In this document: positions 55,894 through 63,741 of the stretch, one piece after another | How positions within the stretch are numbered: the stretch's first letter is position 1 | Layout: the number at the start of each line of letters is the position of its first letter | DNA from: Sphingomonas sp. PAMC26645 | Lineage (GTDB): Bacteria > Pseudomonadota > Alphaproteobacteria > Sphingomonadales > Sphingomonadaceae | Length of the DNA: 64,000 nt | Assembly: GCF_004795835.1 (NCBI RefSeq) | Contig: NZ_CP039249.1 | Span: 926,501-990,500, forward strand | Direction: 5' to 3' | Notes under the pieces: generated by a model | Told to the model about the DNA's origin: nothing | The model's database searches: none | The model's input: only the letters and a program-made list of their open reading frames with translations | Program-made: the position numbers and the translations under genes

Positions 55894-56295
55894 TCACGCT
55901 ATGATCGCCGTCACGCGAATTTCGATGCGCATGGTGGGAAGCCCCAGCGCCTCTACCCCCAATTGCGTCCAGATCGGCGCGCGGTCGGGCATGTAGTGGC
56001 GGTATAGCTTGGCCATCGTCTCGTTGATGACGGGAGGGAAGCCGCCGACGTGGTAGGAATTGACGTGGACGACGTGCCGCCAGCTTGCCCCAGCCGTCGC
56101 GAGCGTCCGTTCCACGTTCTCGAGCGCCTGCGCGATTTCTTCCTCGATCGCCTCGGGAATGACGAGATCGTCGTTCCAGCCGCCTTGTCCGGAAATCTCC
56201 ACGCGGTCGCCTATGCGCATCGCCTGGGAGTAATGCAGCGCGTCATGCAGGCGCGTTCCGTAGCCTGGGGTGATGAAGAACGACGGTGTCGTCAT
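55894..56295 (-). CDS. RidA (YjgF/YER057c/UK114) family protein
   Basis: 133 residues from ATG 56295 (AAGGGC upstream). Features: HYSQAMRIGDRVEISGQGGW, EEEIAQALENVERTLATAGA and the active-site segment LGVEALGLPTMRIEIRVTAI, with the conserved Arg that binds imine carboxylates. RidA hydrolyses reactive enamines and imines; in E. coli it also becomes a chaperone after hypochlorite N-chlorination. That fits its place among oxidative-damage genes (inference). Confidence 0.9.
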   Translation of the reverse strand: MTTPSFFITPGYGTRLHDALHYSQAMRIGDRVEISGQGGWNDDLVIPEAIEEEIAQALENVERTLATAGASWRHVVHVNSYHVGGFPPVINETMAKLYRHYMPDRAPIWTQLGVEALGLPTMRIEIRVTAIIA

Positions 56296-56356
56296 GAGTT
56301 TGCCCTTGATGAGATGAACGGCGTTCGGCACCGGCGCTGCGGCCGGTAGCCGGACC

Positions 56357-56806
56357 CTATTCCACGTCTTCCACAATGAGGTCGCGGCCATTGAACTGCA
56401 CGGTCTCGCCTTCTCGCGCGCCTTCGATCGCCTCGAAGATCGGCGCCATCGTCGAAATGCCCATCACCTCACGCCCCTGACAGGTGAACCGGCTGGTCGA
56501 TACGGCGATCGCGAAGTAGCGGCCGGACAGCTTGACGACAGAACCTTCCTCGACCGTCGACTTGGGGCCGAAATCGATCATCCTGAGCTTGTCGATCTTG
56601 TCGGCGTAATCGTGCAGCGTGTCGTCGAGCGCTTCGGCTAGGTCGCTGGCGATCTCGGCCTGGGCCAGCTCGTCGTTCTCGACCGGTTCGCTTTGATCGA
56701 CCTTGGCGGTGAAGACATAGTCGAGGTAGTTCTCCCGAGCGCTCTGCAGCGCTGCGGTCTCCAGCGAGAGCATCGTGTCTCGGATATGGGCCTTGTTCCA
56801 GTCCAT
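56357..56806 (-). CDS. GreA/GreB C-terminal-domain-like protein
   Basis: 149 residues. The N-terminal half is helical and acidic (SLETAALQSARENYLDYVFT), while the C-terminal half runs TVEEGSVVKLSGRYFAIAVS, ISTMAPIFEAIEGAREGETV and ends DLIVEDVE, like the FKBP-type domain of GreA/GreB, which docks onto RNA polymerase. The N-terminal coiled coil of Gre factors is replaced by a shorter, different region, and its acidic tip is not evident. It may be a Gre-like or Rnk-like modulator of transcription under stress. Confidence 0.6.
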   Translation of the reverse strand: MDWNKAHIRDTMLSLETAALQSARENYLDYVFTAKVDQSEPVENDELAQAEIASDLAEALDDTLHDYADKIDKLRMIDFGPKSTVEEGSVVKLSGRYFAIAVSTSRFTCQGREVMGISTMAPIFEAIEGAREGETVQFNGRDLIVEDVE

Positions 56807-56867
56807 GATGACGTCCTTGCGTTACGGTGCTTCGATAGTTCGGCGGACTCGTGCTCCAGTGACGTCG

Positions 56868-57440
56868 CTATTCGTCGCTGATGACGTCTTCGCCCTGGTA
56901 GGGAACGCGGATCAGCCGGGATCCCCGGATGATGCTCGTGACGAGCCAGACATAGTCCTGCTCGGCAGTGTCGAAGCCGAGGATGCTGAAACCGCCGCCG
57001 AACGGGCATGACGGAAAGTCCGGAAAGCCCTCGCGCAGAACGTAGCGCTCGGGATCGCGGTGGAACTCGTCCTTGAAGACCTTGCGCAGCCCGTGCTTGG
57101 TCGGCGCGTCCCGGTCGCGTGTCGCCACCGTTTCCCGATCCGCGACGAGCCGCTCGGACAGGTCCCGGGGACAGATTTCGTGGAAGACGTCGAACGCGTC
57201 GATCAACAGGCCGCGGTGCCCGGTTGCCGGGTCGGTGATCGCGTAGATGTTGGAGGCGTCTTCGCCGTCATCGCCGCTTTCGAGCCGCAACGCCGCGTCG
57301 ACGCGAATGGTGCACGCCTCGATGGTCGATCCAAGTTCGAGATCGACGAGAGTGCCGTCCTTGACGCGGTACTCGTGGTCGTAGCCCTTGGCGACGAACG
57401 CCTGCACCGCTTCGAGGATGTCGGTCAGTTGGGTCGTCAT
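56868..57440 (-). CDS. Uncharacterised acidic protein in the stress operon
   Basis: 190 residues from ATG 57440, coupled to the corA stop (ATGA). The N-terminal part (TTQLTDILEAVQAFVAKGYD) is helical, the middle contains ATGHRGLLIDAFDVFHEICP, and the last part has PDFPSCPFGGGFSILGFDTA and a basic-acidic end. No signal or membrane segment. I do not recognise a family; the coupling with corA suggests joint expression. Confidence 0.6.
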   Translation of the reverse strand: MTTQLTDILEAVQAFVAKGYDHEYRVKDGTLVDLELGSTIEACTIRVDAALRLESGDDGEDASNIYAITDPATGHRGLLIDAFDVFHEICPRDLSERLVADRETVATRDRDAPTKHGLRKVFKDEFHRDPERYVLREGFPDFPSCPFGGGFSILGFDTAEQDYVWLVTSIIRGSRLIRVPYQGEDVISDE

Positions 57441-58405
57441 AGCCATTTGGCCTTCTTGAAGCGCACGAACAGCAGCAGGCAGAACACTGCGATCACGCCG
57501 AGCACGATGAAGTATCCGTAGGTCGCGTCCAGCTCCGGCATGTTCTTGAAGTTCATGCCGTAAATTCCGGCGATCGCGGTCGGGACCGCCAGTATCGCCG
57601 CCCACGCCGCGAGCTGGCGGGTGATCACGCCCATCCGCTGCGCCTCCAAAAGGCTGCTCGCCTCGAAGACCGTGGACAGGACGTGGAGAAGGCCGTCGAC
57701 CATCGACTGTACGCGGTGGAGATGGTCCGCGACGTCGCTGAAATAGGGTGTCACGTCGGCGCTGATGCAGGGGAAATGGCCCCGAACCAGCTTCCCCACC
57801 AGCTCCCCCATGGCGCCGAGCGTGCGCTGGAATCGTGTGAGTTCTGACCTCAGTTCGAAGATGCGGACGACGTCTTCCCGCTCGAGGAAGTCGTCGAGCG
57901 ACCGTCTCTCCATCGCCAGAACGTCGTCCTCGATCATCTCGAAGATCGGCAGGTACTGGTCGACGATGCGGTGCAGGATGGCGTGCAGGACATAGTCGAC
58001 ACCCTTTCGGGACAAGGTGGTCGATCCCTCGAGTTGCGCGCGAAGGTTGCCCAGCGCGCCCGCGGTGCCGTGCCGCACGGTGATGAGATGATTGTGACCG
58101 GTGAAGATCGCCATCTTGCCGTAGATGATCCGGTCGCCCACCAGCGCCGCGGTCTGCGCAACGATGTAGAGTTCGTCATTGTAGACTTCGAGCTTGGGCG
58201 GGCACAGCGGGTGCATCGCGTTGTCGATGGCCAACGGATGAAGGTCGTAGGTCGACTGGAGCTTGCTGAGTTCGTCATCGGTGGGCTCGCCGAGCGCGAT
58301 CCAGCAGAAGCCCGTGCGATCCTCGCCAAGTTCGATGCTTTCATCGAGCGCGATTGCCCGGATCCGCTTGCCTTCGTGGTAATAATAGGCGGCGATTACG
58401 CTCAT
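57437..58405 (-). CDS. corA: CorA-family Mg2+/divalent cation channel
   Basis: 322 residues from ATG 58405, overlapping the upstream gst stop (ATGA). A long soluble N-terminal domain (TGFCWIALGEPTDDELSKLQ, HPLAIDNAM) is followed by two C-terminal helices; the first ends with the selectivity motif YGMNFKNMPEL (G-M-N). The family forms pentameric magnesium, cobalt or zinc transporters in the inner membrane. Its place in a redox operon suggests metal control during stress (inference). Confidence 0.92.
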   Translation of the reverse strand: MSVIAAYYYHEGKRIRAIALDESIELGEDRTGFCWIALGEPTDDELSKLQSTYDLHPLAIDNAMHPLCPPKLEVYNDELYIVAQTAALVGDRIIYGKMAIFTGHNHLITVRHGTAGALGNLRAQLEGSTTLSRKGVDYVLHAILHRIVDQYLPIFEMIEDDVLAMERRSLDDFLEREDVVRIFELRSELTRFQRTLGAMGELVGKLVRGHFPCISADVTPYFSDVADHLHRVQSMVDGLLHVLSTVFEASSLLEAQRMGVITRQLAAWAAILAVPTAIAGIYGMNFKNMPELDATYGYFIVLGVIAVFCLLLFVRFKKAKWL

Positions 58406-59106
58406 GCCGGCTTCGCGGGGATATGCAGTCCGCGCTGCACCGCGGGTCGCGCCAGCGCGCGTTCGAGCCACGCCTGGACGTTCGCATAGTCGTCGAGACC
58501 GAGAATGGCGCCGGCAGCGTAGAATTCGCCCAGCGCATTCACCCAGCCTATCGTCGCGATGTCCGCGATCGAATAGTCGTCGACGATCCAGTCGCGGCCG
58601 TCCAACTGACGGTCCAGGACGCCGAGGAGACGCTTGGTTTCGTCGACGAAGCGCTGCCGAGGCCGTTTGTCCTCGAAATCCTTACCACCAAATCGCAGGA
58701 AGAAGCCGAGCTGACCGAACATCGGTCCGATCGCCGACATCTGGAAGAAGACCCAGGCAAGCGTCTCGTACCGTCGGGCAGGGTCGACGGGCATGAACCG
58801 GCCCGTCTTCTCGGCGAGGTAGAGAAGGATCGCCCCGGACTCCCATAGCGCCAGGGGCTTACCGTCGGGCCCCGCCGGATCGATGATCGCGGGGATGCGG
58901 CCGTTCGGATTGAGCGCCACGAACGCCGGGTCCTTTGACTCGTTGTTCGAGATGTCTACGAAATGCGGCTCGTACGCCGCGCCGGTTTCCTCCAGCATGA
59001 TCGAGACCTTGACGCCGTTGGGGGTCGGCGTGGCGTAGAGCTGGATGCGATCGGGATACGATGCCGGCCAGCGCTGCGTGATCGGGAAGGACGAGAGGTC
59101 GGTCAT
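58402..59106 (-). CDS. Glutathione S-transferase family protein (YghU/YfcG-like)
   Basis: 234 residues from ATG 59106 (ATG 59133 is possible). The thioredoxin-like half has TPNGVKVSIMLEETGAAYEP with Asn in the place of the usual catalytic Tyr/Ser, then NPNGRIPAIIDP and ESGAILLYLAEKTG (G-site). The alpha-helical half includes GPMFGQLGFFLRFG and YSIADIATIGWV. YghU and YfcG have strong disulfide-bond reductase activity. It leads the gst-corA-unknown coupled block. Confidence 0.88.
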   Translation of the reverse strand: MTDLSSFPITQRWPASYPDRIQLYATPTPNGVKVSIMLEETGAAYEPHFVDISNNESKDPAFVALNPNGRIPAIIDPAGPDGKPLALWESGAILLYLAEKTGRFMPVDPARRYETLAWVFFQMSAIGPMFGQLGFFLRFGGKDFEDKRPRQRFVDETKRLLGVLDRQLDGRDWIVDDYSIADIATIGWVNALGEFYAAGAILGLDDYANVQAWLERALARPAVQRGLHIPAKPA

Positions 59107-59174
59107 AATCTGCGATCCTGGTGCTGCGGTCATGGAGGATTGCGGACCAGACCGGCGCTGAACGGTGGTGGCGT

Positions 59175-59714
59175 CTATTCCGCGGCGATCCCGGTCGCGG
59201 GCTGCGTATCGTCAGCCGTCTGGCGCTTCGGAAGCACCCAGCCGGGACGCACGAAGTGGCAGGTGTAGCCGTTCGGCCGCGTCTCCAGATAATCCTGGTG
59301 ATCCGGCTCGGCCTCCCAGAAATCGCCGGCCGGCACGACCTCGGTCACGACCTTGCCATTCCACAGCCCGGAGGCATCGACGTCGGCGATCGTGTCCTCG
59401 GCAACGCGCTTCTGCGCGTCGTCGACGTAATAGATGCCCGACCGGTAGGAGAGCCCCATGTCGTTGCCCTGGCGGTTCTTGGTGGTGGGATCGTGGATCT
59501 GGAAGAAGAATTCGAGGATCGCCCGGTAGCTCGTCACCGCCGGGTCGAAGGCGATCTCGATCCCCTCGGCATGCGTGCCGTGGTTGCGATAGGTGGCGTT
59601 CGGAATATCCCCGCCGGTGTAGCCGACGCGGGTCGAGATGATGCCGGGCCGCTTGCGGATCAGATCCTGCATGCCCCAGAAGCATCCGCCTGCGAGAATG
59701 GCGCGCTCGTGCAT
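59175..59714 (-). CDS. msrA: Peptide methionine-S-sulfoxide reductase MsrA
   Basis: 179 residues from ATG 59714 with GAGGAGGC upstream. It starts [20 protein letters not shown]; the catalytic Cys is in [36 protein letters not shown] and [10 protein letters not shown] are standard. The resolving C-terminal cysteines of some MsrA are replaced by a short AE-rich tail, so it may depend on another reductant. The start is 1 base after the end of msrB, so the two are co-translated. Confidence 0.95.
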   Translation of the reverse strand: MHERAILAGGCFWGMQDLIRKRPGIISTRVGYTGGDIPNATYRNHGTHAEGIEIAFDPAVTSYRAILEFFFQIHDPTTKNRQGNDMGLSYRSGIYYVDDAQKRVAEDTIADVDASGLWNGKVVTEVVPAGDFWEAEPDHQDYLETRPNGYTCHFVRPGWVLPKRQTADDTQPATGIAAE

Positions 59715-59715
59715 A

Positions 59716-60159
59716 TTAAGCCTCCTCTGCCTGATCGAGATATTCGCCGTAGCCTTCGCTCTCCATCTCATCGCGCGGAATGAAGCGAAGCGACGCCGAG
59801 TTGATGCAGTAGCGCAGGCCACCGCGGTCGGCGGGACCGTCCGGGAACACGTGGCCGAGATGGCTGTCGGCGTGTACCGACCTGACCTCGGTCCGGACCG
59901 TCCCGTGCGTGGTGTCACGGACCTTGTTCACGTTTGCCGGGACGATCGGCTTGGTGAAGCTCGGCCAGCCGGAGCCCGACTCGTATTTGTCGGTCGAGGC
60001 GAACAGCGGCTCGCCCGATACGACGTCGACATAGATGCCAGGTTCCTTGTTGCCGTCATACTCTCCGGTGAAGGGCCGCTCGGTACCCGAGTGCTGCGTC
60101 ACCCGGCGTTGCTCCGGGGTCAGTCGATCGACTGCGTCCTGCGATCTTTCAAACTTCAT
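59716..60159 (-). CDS. msrB: Peptide methionine-R-sulfoxide reductase MsrB
   Basis: 147 residues from ATG 60159 (a TTG at 60171 would add four residues). SelR motifs: [44 protein letters not shown] and the catalytic Cys in [12 protein letters not shown]. Both zinc CxxC pairs are absent: the usual Y-x-C-x-x-C-G position reads [12 protein letters not shown], so it is the metal-free subclass. Together with MsrA it repairs both stereoisomers of oxidised methionine. Motif site A lies 111 bases upstream. Confidence 0.94.
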   Translation of the reverse strand: MKFERSQDAVDRLTPEQRRVTQHSGTERPFTGEYDGNKEPGIYVDVVSGEPLFASTDKYESGSGWPSFTKPIVPANVNKVRDTTHGTVRTEVRSVHADSHLGHVFPDGPADRGGLRYCINSASLRFIPRDEMESEGYGEYLDQAEEA

Positions 60160-60269
60160 GATATCACTCAATACTTTTCAGGAGGAACGAAGGATCTACG
60201 TTCAGAAAATAGTATTCGTCATCATGCAGTGTATCGCAGTACCTCCTGGAATTATCCAATACGCCGGAC

Positions 60270-60284
60270 GTATAGTTTCCATAC
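60270..60284 (-). promoter_or_regulatory. Shared 15-bp motif, site A (msrBA promoter region)
   Basis: Read towards msrB it is GTATGGAAACTATAC, a partial dyad GTAT-N7-ATAC with the T-N11-A spacing of LysR-type operators. It lies in the 149-base gap between the LysR gene and msrB. Site B at 54376 is 14/15 identical. Confidence 0.55.
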
Positions 60285-60308
60285 CACCGATACTGTTCAT
60301 GCCGTGAC

Positions 60309-61184
60309 TCAATTCCACGCGTACCGGGCCGCCATTTGCGCGATCTTGCGTATTTCGACTGGCGCGGTGGAGCCGGAGACCGTCGCGATCACGACTTCGC
60401 GCTCCAGGACGAACCCGTCGATCGGACGCGTGACGAGGCCGTGCGCCGTGGCCGATCGTTCCGGAAGAATGCATATCGCGTCGCTGTCGGCGACGACCCG
60501 CTGCACCCAGTCTTCGCGATCGGATCGAAAGCGAGGCTGCACGAGCACGTCCCGTCGCGCGAAGTGATCGCGGATCTCGTCGCGAAACTCGCATTTCAAC
60601 CGGTCGACGAACGGAAACCTGACCAGATCTTCGCCACGCACGACCTCGCCGGCGGCCAGGGGATGGGTCGCGGAACAGCCGAGGACGAAGCGTTCGCGAA
60701 ATAACGGGTGCACGCTCAACTTGAGGTCGGGCCGCGTTTCACGCGGCAGGATGCAGGCATGGTATTTTCCCGACAGCACCTCCGATGCGTCCTCGTTCGA
60801 CTGTAACGAGTGCAGCTTGATTTCGACCGACGGCACCTCCGCCAACGCGCTCTCGAAAAACGCCGAGAATTCCTTTGGTCCGACGGTTGGCGCGACGCCG
60901 ACGTCCAATACGCGGTGCCGTCCCATCGCCCAGTTCTCGGAATGATCGCGGACGCTCCTGACCGCCGCCGCCATGCGCCTGAATTCCGCCTCGACGTCCT
61001 GACCGAGGCCGGTAAGGCGGCTGTTCTTCCCGTCGCGGTGGATCAGTCTCCCGCCGAGCTCCTCCTCCAGGCGATGGATCGCGCGGGTCAGACTGGGTTG
61101 TGACACGCTGCTCAGCCGTGCTGCCGCCGTGAAATTGAGCGTCTCGGCTAAGTTGATGAAGTAGCGGACTTGATTGAGTTCCAT
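60309..61184 (-). CDS. LysR-family transcriptional regulator
   Basis: 291 residues. The N-terminal winged helix is classical: LNQVRYFINLAETLNFTAAA, SQPSLTRAIHRLEEELGGRL. The effector domain starts near residue 90 (LDVGVAPTVGPKEF), with a single notable Cys in RFVLGCSATHPL and others in LKCEF and ICILPE, possible redox sensors. It lies immediately upstream of msrBA in the same direction, 149 bases away, which is typical for a regulator and its target. Two palindromes precede its own start. Confidence 0.9.
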   Translation of the reverse strand: MELNQVRYFINLAETLNFTAAARLSSVSQPSLTRAIHRLEEELGGRLIHRDGKNSRLTGLGQDVEAEFRRMAAAVRSVRDHSENWAMGRHRVLDVGVAPTVGPKEFSAFFESALAEVPSVEIKLHSLQSNEDASEVLSGKYHACILPRETRPDLKLSVHPLFRERFVLGCSATHPLAAGEVVRGEDLVRFPFVDRLKCEFRDEIRDHFARRDVLVQPRFRSDREDWVQRVVADSDAICILPERSATAHGLVTRPIDGFVLEREVVIATVSGSTAPVEIRKIAQMAARYAWN

Positions 61185-61253
61185 AGCCTCGACCCCTCAG
61201 CCTGACTGCTTCTTCGTCCTCGGAGTGCGCGGTTGGTAAGAAGCCTGTATAAG

Positions 61254-61268
61254 TATGCTTGAGGCATA
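61254..61268 (+). promoter_or_regulatory. TATGC-N5-GCATA palindrome (site 1)
   Basis: Perfect inverted repeat TATGC-TTGAG-GCATA, 70 bases upstream of the LysR start. The same arms and the same 5-base spacer recur at 61294-61308. The dimension fits a MarR-dimer operator, and a MarR gene is adjacent. Confidence 0.6.
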
Positions 61269-61291
61269 TAGTTGCGGTTCAAGGCCATTGC

Positions 61292-61310
61292 TATATGCAT
61301 GGCGCATATA
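61292..61310 (+). promoter_or_regulatory. TATATGC-N5-GCATATA palindrome (site 2)
   Basis: Perfect 7-bp arms around ATGGC; centre-to-centre distance to site 1 is 40 bases, about four helical turns. It lies between the LysR start and the end of the MarR gene. Confidence 0.6.
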
Positions 61311-61402
61311 TATTATTGGCGCAGCGACATGCGCTGGTTCCTCGCTGTTTGTTCGATAGCTGGCGTCAAGCGGGCACGATCGCGAACTTCCTGCGCTTCG
61401 TC

Positions 61403-61930
61403 CTACGCCTCGCGGTCTACGCCTCGCTCAAGCAATTCGGCATCGATAGGGCAGTTCGTGCACCCTTCGTGGCAACACAGGCGACAGATGCGGTAGGAGT
61501 GATCGAGGTTTTCGAGGCGGTCGCGCAGGACGCGTTCGGCGATGTCGGACAGGATCTTCAGATCGTCCGGCGTGAGGATCGTCAGCCCTTCGGCAATGAC
61601 CTGATCGCGGGAGGCCAAGACCTTGTCGCTGGAGATCTTGCCAGCGGGCGTAAGGTAGAGCGAACGCGTACGGCCGTCCGTCGAATGCTCCCGACGCTCG
61701 ATCAACGCATCGCTCGCCAGCCGATCGACCAGGCGAACGGCCCCTGCATGTGAAAGGCCGACTCCGATTGCCAGCATGCGGATCGAGAGCCCGGGTTGGT
61801 GCGCAAGCAACGCGAGCGCCGATGCCGCAGGGCCAGCTTCCGGCGCTTGCAAGGACGTCGCACGCACGATGTCGTCGCTGATCATGAGCGCGAATGCGCC
61901 GAAGATATTGCGATCTCGAGGACTATCCAT
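61403..61930 (-). CDS. MarR-family transcriptional regulator with C-terminal cysteine motif
   Basis: 175 residues from ATG 61930 (GGATCTGG upstream); longer forms to 61993 would cover a probable operator. The winged helix shows LALLAHQPGLSIRMLAIGVG, LSHAGAVRLVDRLASDAL and the wing HSTDGRTRSLYLTPAG with D-x-R. The end carries CRLCCHEGCTNCPI, five Cys in a C-x2-C-C-x3-C-x2-C arrangement found in one branch of MarR proteins; it could bind a metal or sense oxidants. It sits directly upstream of the LysR gene. Confidence 0.85.
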   Translation of the reverse strand: MDSPRDRNIFGAFALMISDDIVRATSLQAPEAGPAASALALLAHQPGLSIRMLAIGVGLSHAGAVRLVDRLASDALIERREHSTDGRTRSLYLTPAGKISSDKVLASRDQVIAEGLTILTPDDLKILSDIAERVLRDRLENLDHSYRICRLCCHEGCTNCPIDAELLERGVDREA

Positions 61931-61940
61931 CGCCAGATCC

Positions 61941-61959
61941 ATATGTGCGCGAAGCATAT
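61941..61959 (-). promoter_or_regulatory. Imperfect palindrome before marR (site 3)
   Basis: Read towards the MarR gene it is ATATGCTTCGCGCACATAT: TATGC-N5-GCACA, one arm identical to sites 1 and 2 and the other differing. It lies 11 bases upstream of the ATG at 61930, consistent with autoregulation. Confidence 0.4.
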
Positions 61960-62057
61960 AGGGCAAGCGATACCCCGATCGGACTGTGTCCAATAAAACG
62001 GGGCGAGACCGCCAGCCTCGTACGCCGTCAACTTAACCGCGCCGAACCGCAGAAACG

Positions 62058-62645
62058 TCAGCGCCGGTCTTGCCGTGCGCGGTCGGTAAAGCTGCGGAAG
62101 GTGATCGACCAGCGCGTCACTTCCATCTCGGCGATGCTGTGCTCCCAGTCATGCCGCGCCTCGCCGCTGAGATGGTACACCGACCGCGGCGCAAGCGGCA
62201 CGGCGGCGCGGTCGAAGCCGCCTGCCTTGCGCCGCCGGAACCGCATCGTTGCCGGCACGCCGAGCGAAATACCGACGACATGCTCGAACACCGGGCGGTC
62301 GCGGTGCCAGCCGATCCCGGCCCCCGGATCGTACCGAATCAGCAACGCCTGGACGAGCGCCTCCTCCGGCAGTTTCGCGAACGCGGCGGCGCGCCGGCGG
62401 ATCGGCACCAGCCAGTCGGGCAACGGATCGGTCTCGCCGAACCGGCTCGTGTCGAAGTCGTAATGCCAGCCAAACGAACGGGTCAGCCGCTTGCCGAGCC
62501 AACCCTGGAATTGGAACGGCGCCAGATCCTGTTCGTCGATCCGGGCGATCAACATCGCCTCCTCATCCCGGTCGATCAATGCGTCGCGGTACGCGAGTCC
62601 GGGGAGGAGCGGCGTGCCGAAAAGGTCTGCGGTCGGATTGGCCAT
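62058..62645 (-). CDS. AlkB-family 2-oxoglutarate/Fe(II) dioxygenase
   Basis: 195 residues. Catalytic iron ligands: H-x-D in GIGWHRDRPVF and the later His in ARHDWEHSI, with R of MEVTRWSITFRSF binding 2-oxoglutarate. The nucleotide-recognition lid includes GKRLTRSFGWHYDF. It belongs to the AlkB homologue type of alkylated-base demethylases, which repair 1-methyladenine and 3-methylcytosine in DNA or RNA by oxidative demethylation. Confidence 0.9.
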   Translation of the reverse strand: MANPTADLFGTPLLPGLAYRDALIDRDEEAMLIARIDEQDLAPFQFQGWLGKRLTRSFGWHYDFDTSRFGETDPLPDWLVPIRRRAAAFAKLPEEALVQALLIRYDPGAGIGWHRDRPVFEHVVGISLGVPATMRFRRRKAGGFDRAAVPLAPRSVYHLSGEARHDWEHSIAEMEVTRWSITFRSFTDRARQDRR

Positions 62646-62748
62646 CGAGCGGATGTAGGGAGGCGGGCGGCCATGACCAGCCGAAAGCGCCGCGGTTGCT
62701 CATCAGACCGCCGCCATCTACCGCGGTGTGCGCTTGCAGGAGACTGAT

Positions 62749-63396
62749 ATGACCGCCCATCTCAAGATCGATTTCGTATCGGACATCGCGTGTCCTTGGT
62801 GCATCATCGGCCTGCGCGCGCTGGAAGAGGCGTTGGCCCGCGCGGCGGATGCGCTCGACGCGGAGATCGTCTTCCAGCCGTTCGAACTCAATCCGGCAAT
62901 GCCCGCAGGCGGCCAGAATATCGGCGAGCATATCGCGGAGAAATACGGGTCCACGCCCGAGCAGTCCGCGGCGAACCGCGCGATGATCGTCGACCGCGCG
63001 GCCGACCTCGGCTTCACGATGGCGATGACCGAGACGACCCGGATCTACAACACGTTCGACGCGCACCGCCTGTTGCACTGGGCGCAGATCGAAGGGGGCC
63101 AAGCGGCGCTGAAGCATGCGCTCTTCACCGCGAATTTCACTGATAATGTCGATCCAGGCGATCACCGCGTGCTGGTCGATGCTGCGACAAAGGCCGGACT
63201 TGATCCCGTCGCCGCGGAAGAGGTGCTTCGGTCGGGACGCTACGCGGACGAGGTTCGCGCGGCGGAGGAACTGTGGCGGGCTCGCGGGATCAATGCAGTG
63301 CCGGCGATCGTGATCAACGACCGGCATCTGATCTCGGGCGGCCAACCGGTCGAAGTCTTCGAACAGGCACTACGGCAGATCGCCGCAGCGGGCTGA
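62749..63396 (+). CDS. DsbA-family (FrnE-like) oxidoreductase
   Basis: 215 residues from ATG 62749, with AGGAG 7 bases before it. The N-terminal thioredoxin fold has the redox site SDIACPWCIIGLRALEEAL (C-P-W-C, about residues 16-19), interrupted by a helical domain (ETTRIYNTFDAHRLLHWAQ), and the cis-Pro loop GINAVPAIVINDRHLISGGQ. No signal peptide, so cytoplasmic. FrnE proteins act as disulfide isomerases in stress tolerance. Divergent from alkB. Confidence 0.92.
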   Translation: MTAHLKIDFVSDIACPWCIIGLRALEEALARAADALDAEIVFQPFELNPAMPAGGQNIGEHIAEKYGSTPEQSAANRAMIVDRAADLGFTMAMTETTRIYNTFDAHRLLHWAQIEGGQAALKHALFTANFTDNVDPGDHRVLVDAATKAGLDPVAAEEVLRSGRYADEVRAAEELWRARGINAVPAIVINDRHLISGGQPVEVFEQALRQIAAAG

Positions 63397-63409
63397 TCTG
63401 GATCGGGTG

Positions 63410-63437
63410 GTCAGGCAGCGGGGTTGAGTTGCCTGAC
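63410..63437 (+). terminator. Hairpin after the DsbA-like gene
   Basis: Perfect 8-bp stem (63410-63417 with 63430-63437) and a 12-base loop, 13 bases after the stop codon. No T run follows. Confidence 0.4.
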
Positions 63438-63549
63438 GCGTAATTGTCTCGGGCATACTGCGCTGCGCCCGATCGACCGGAACAACGGAAGACGCTCCGT
63501 CATCGCCCGGTCGAAGATCTTCCCGGCGCGGTACCCGCCCCGGCGCGCC

Positions 63550-63675
63550 TCAGTTCAGCGTCGTCATCTCGACGGGCTTGCCCTTGGTGGTCGGGTTGGA
63601 CGCGTTCGCCTTGGGTGCCTTTTCGGCCTTGGGCTTGCGGACTTCCTTGCTCGATTTCTTCTGGCTCTTCGCCAT
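63550..63675 (-). CDS. Small lysine-rich basic protein
   Basis: 41 residues from ATG 63675, with GAGGTG upstream. Sequence starts MAKSQKKSSKEVRKPKAEKA and ends TTKGKPVEMTTLN: one third Lys/Arg, no hydrophobic core, so disordered or nucleic-acid/ribosome binding. Similar short K-rich proteins starting M-A-K-S-Q-K are, as far as I recall, common in sphingomonads but uncharacterised. The clean ribosome site and biased composition support it as a real gene. Confidence 0.72.
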   Translation of the reverse strand: MAKSQKKSSKEVRKPKAEKAPKANASNPTTKGKPVEMTTLN

Positions 63676-63741
63676 CACGGCACCTCATGGGGCGGAAGGC
63701 CCCGCGGTCACACTACACGCGTTGCCGCCAATGCCCCTATC

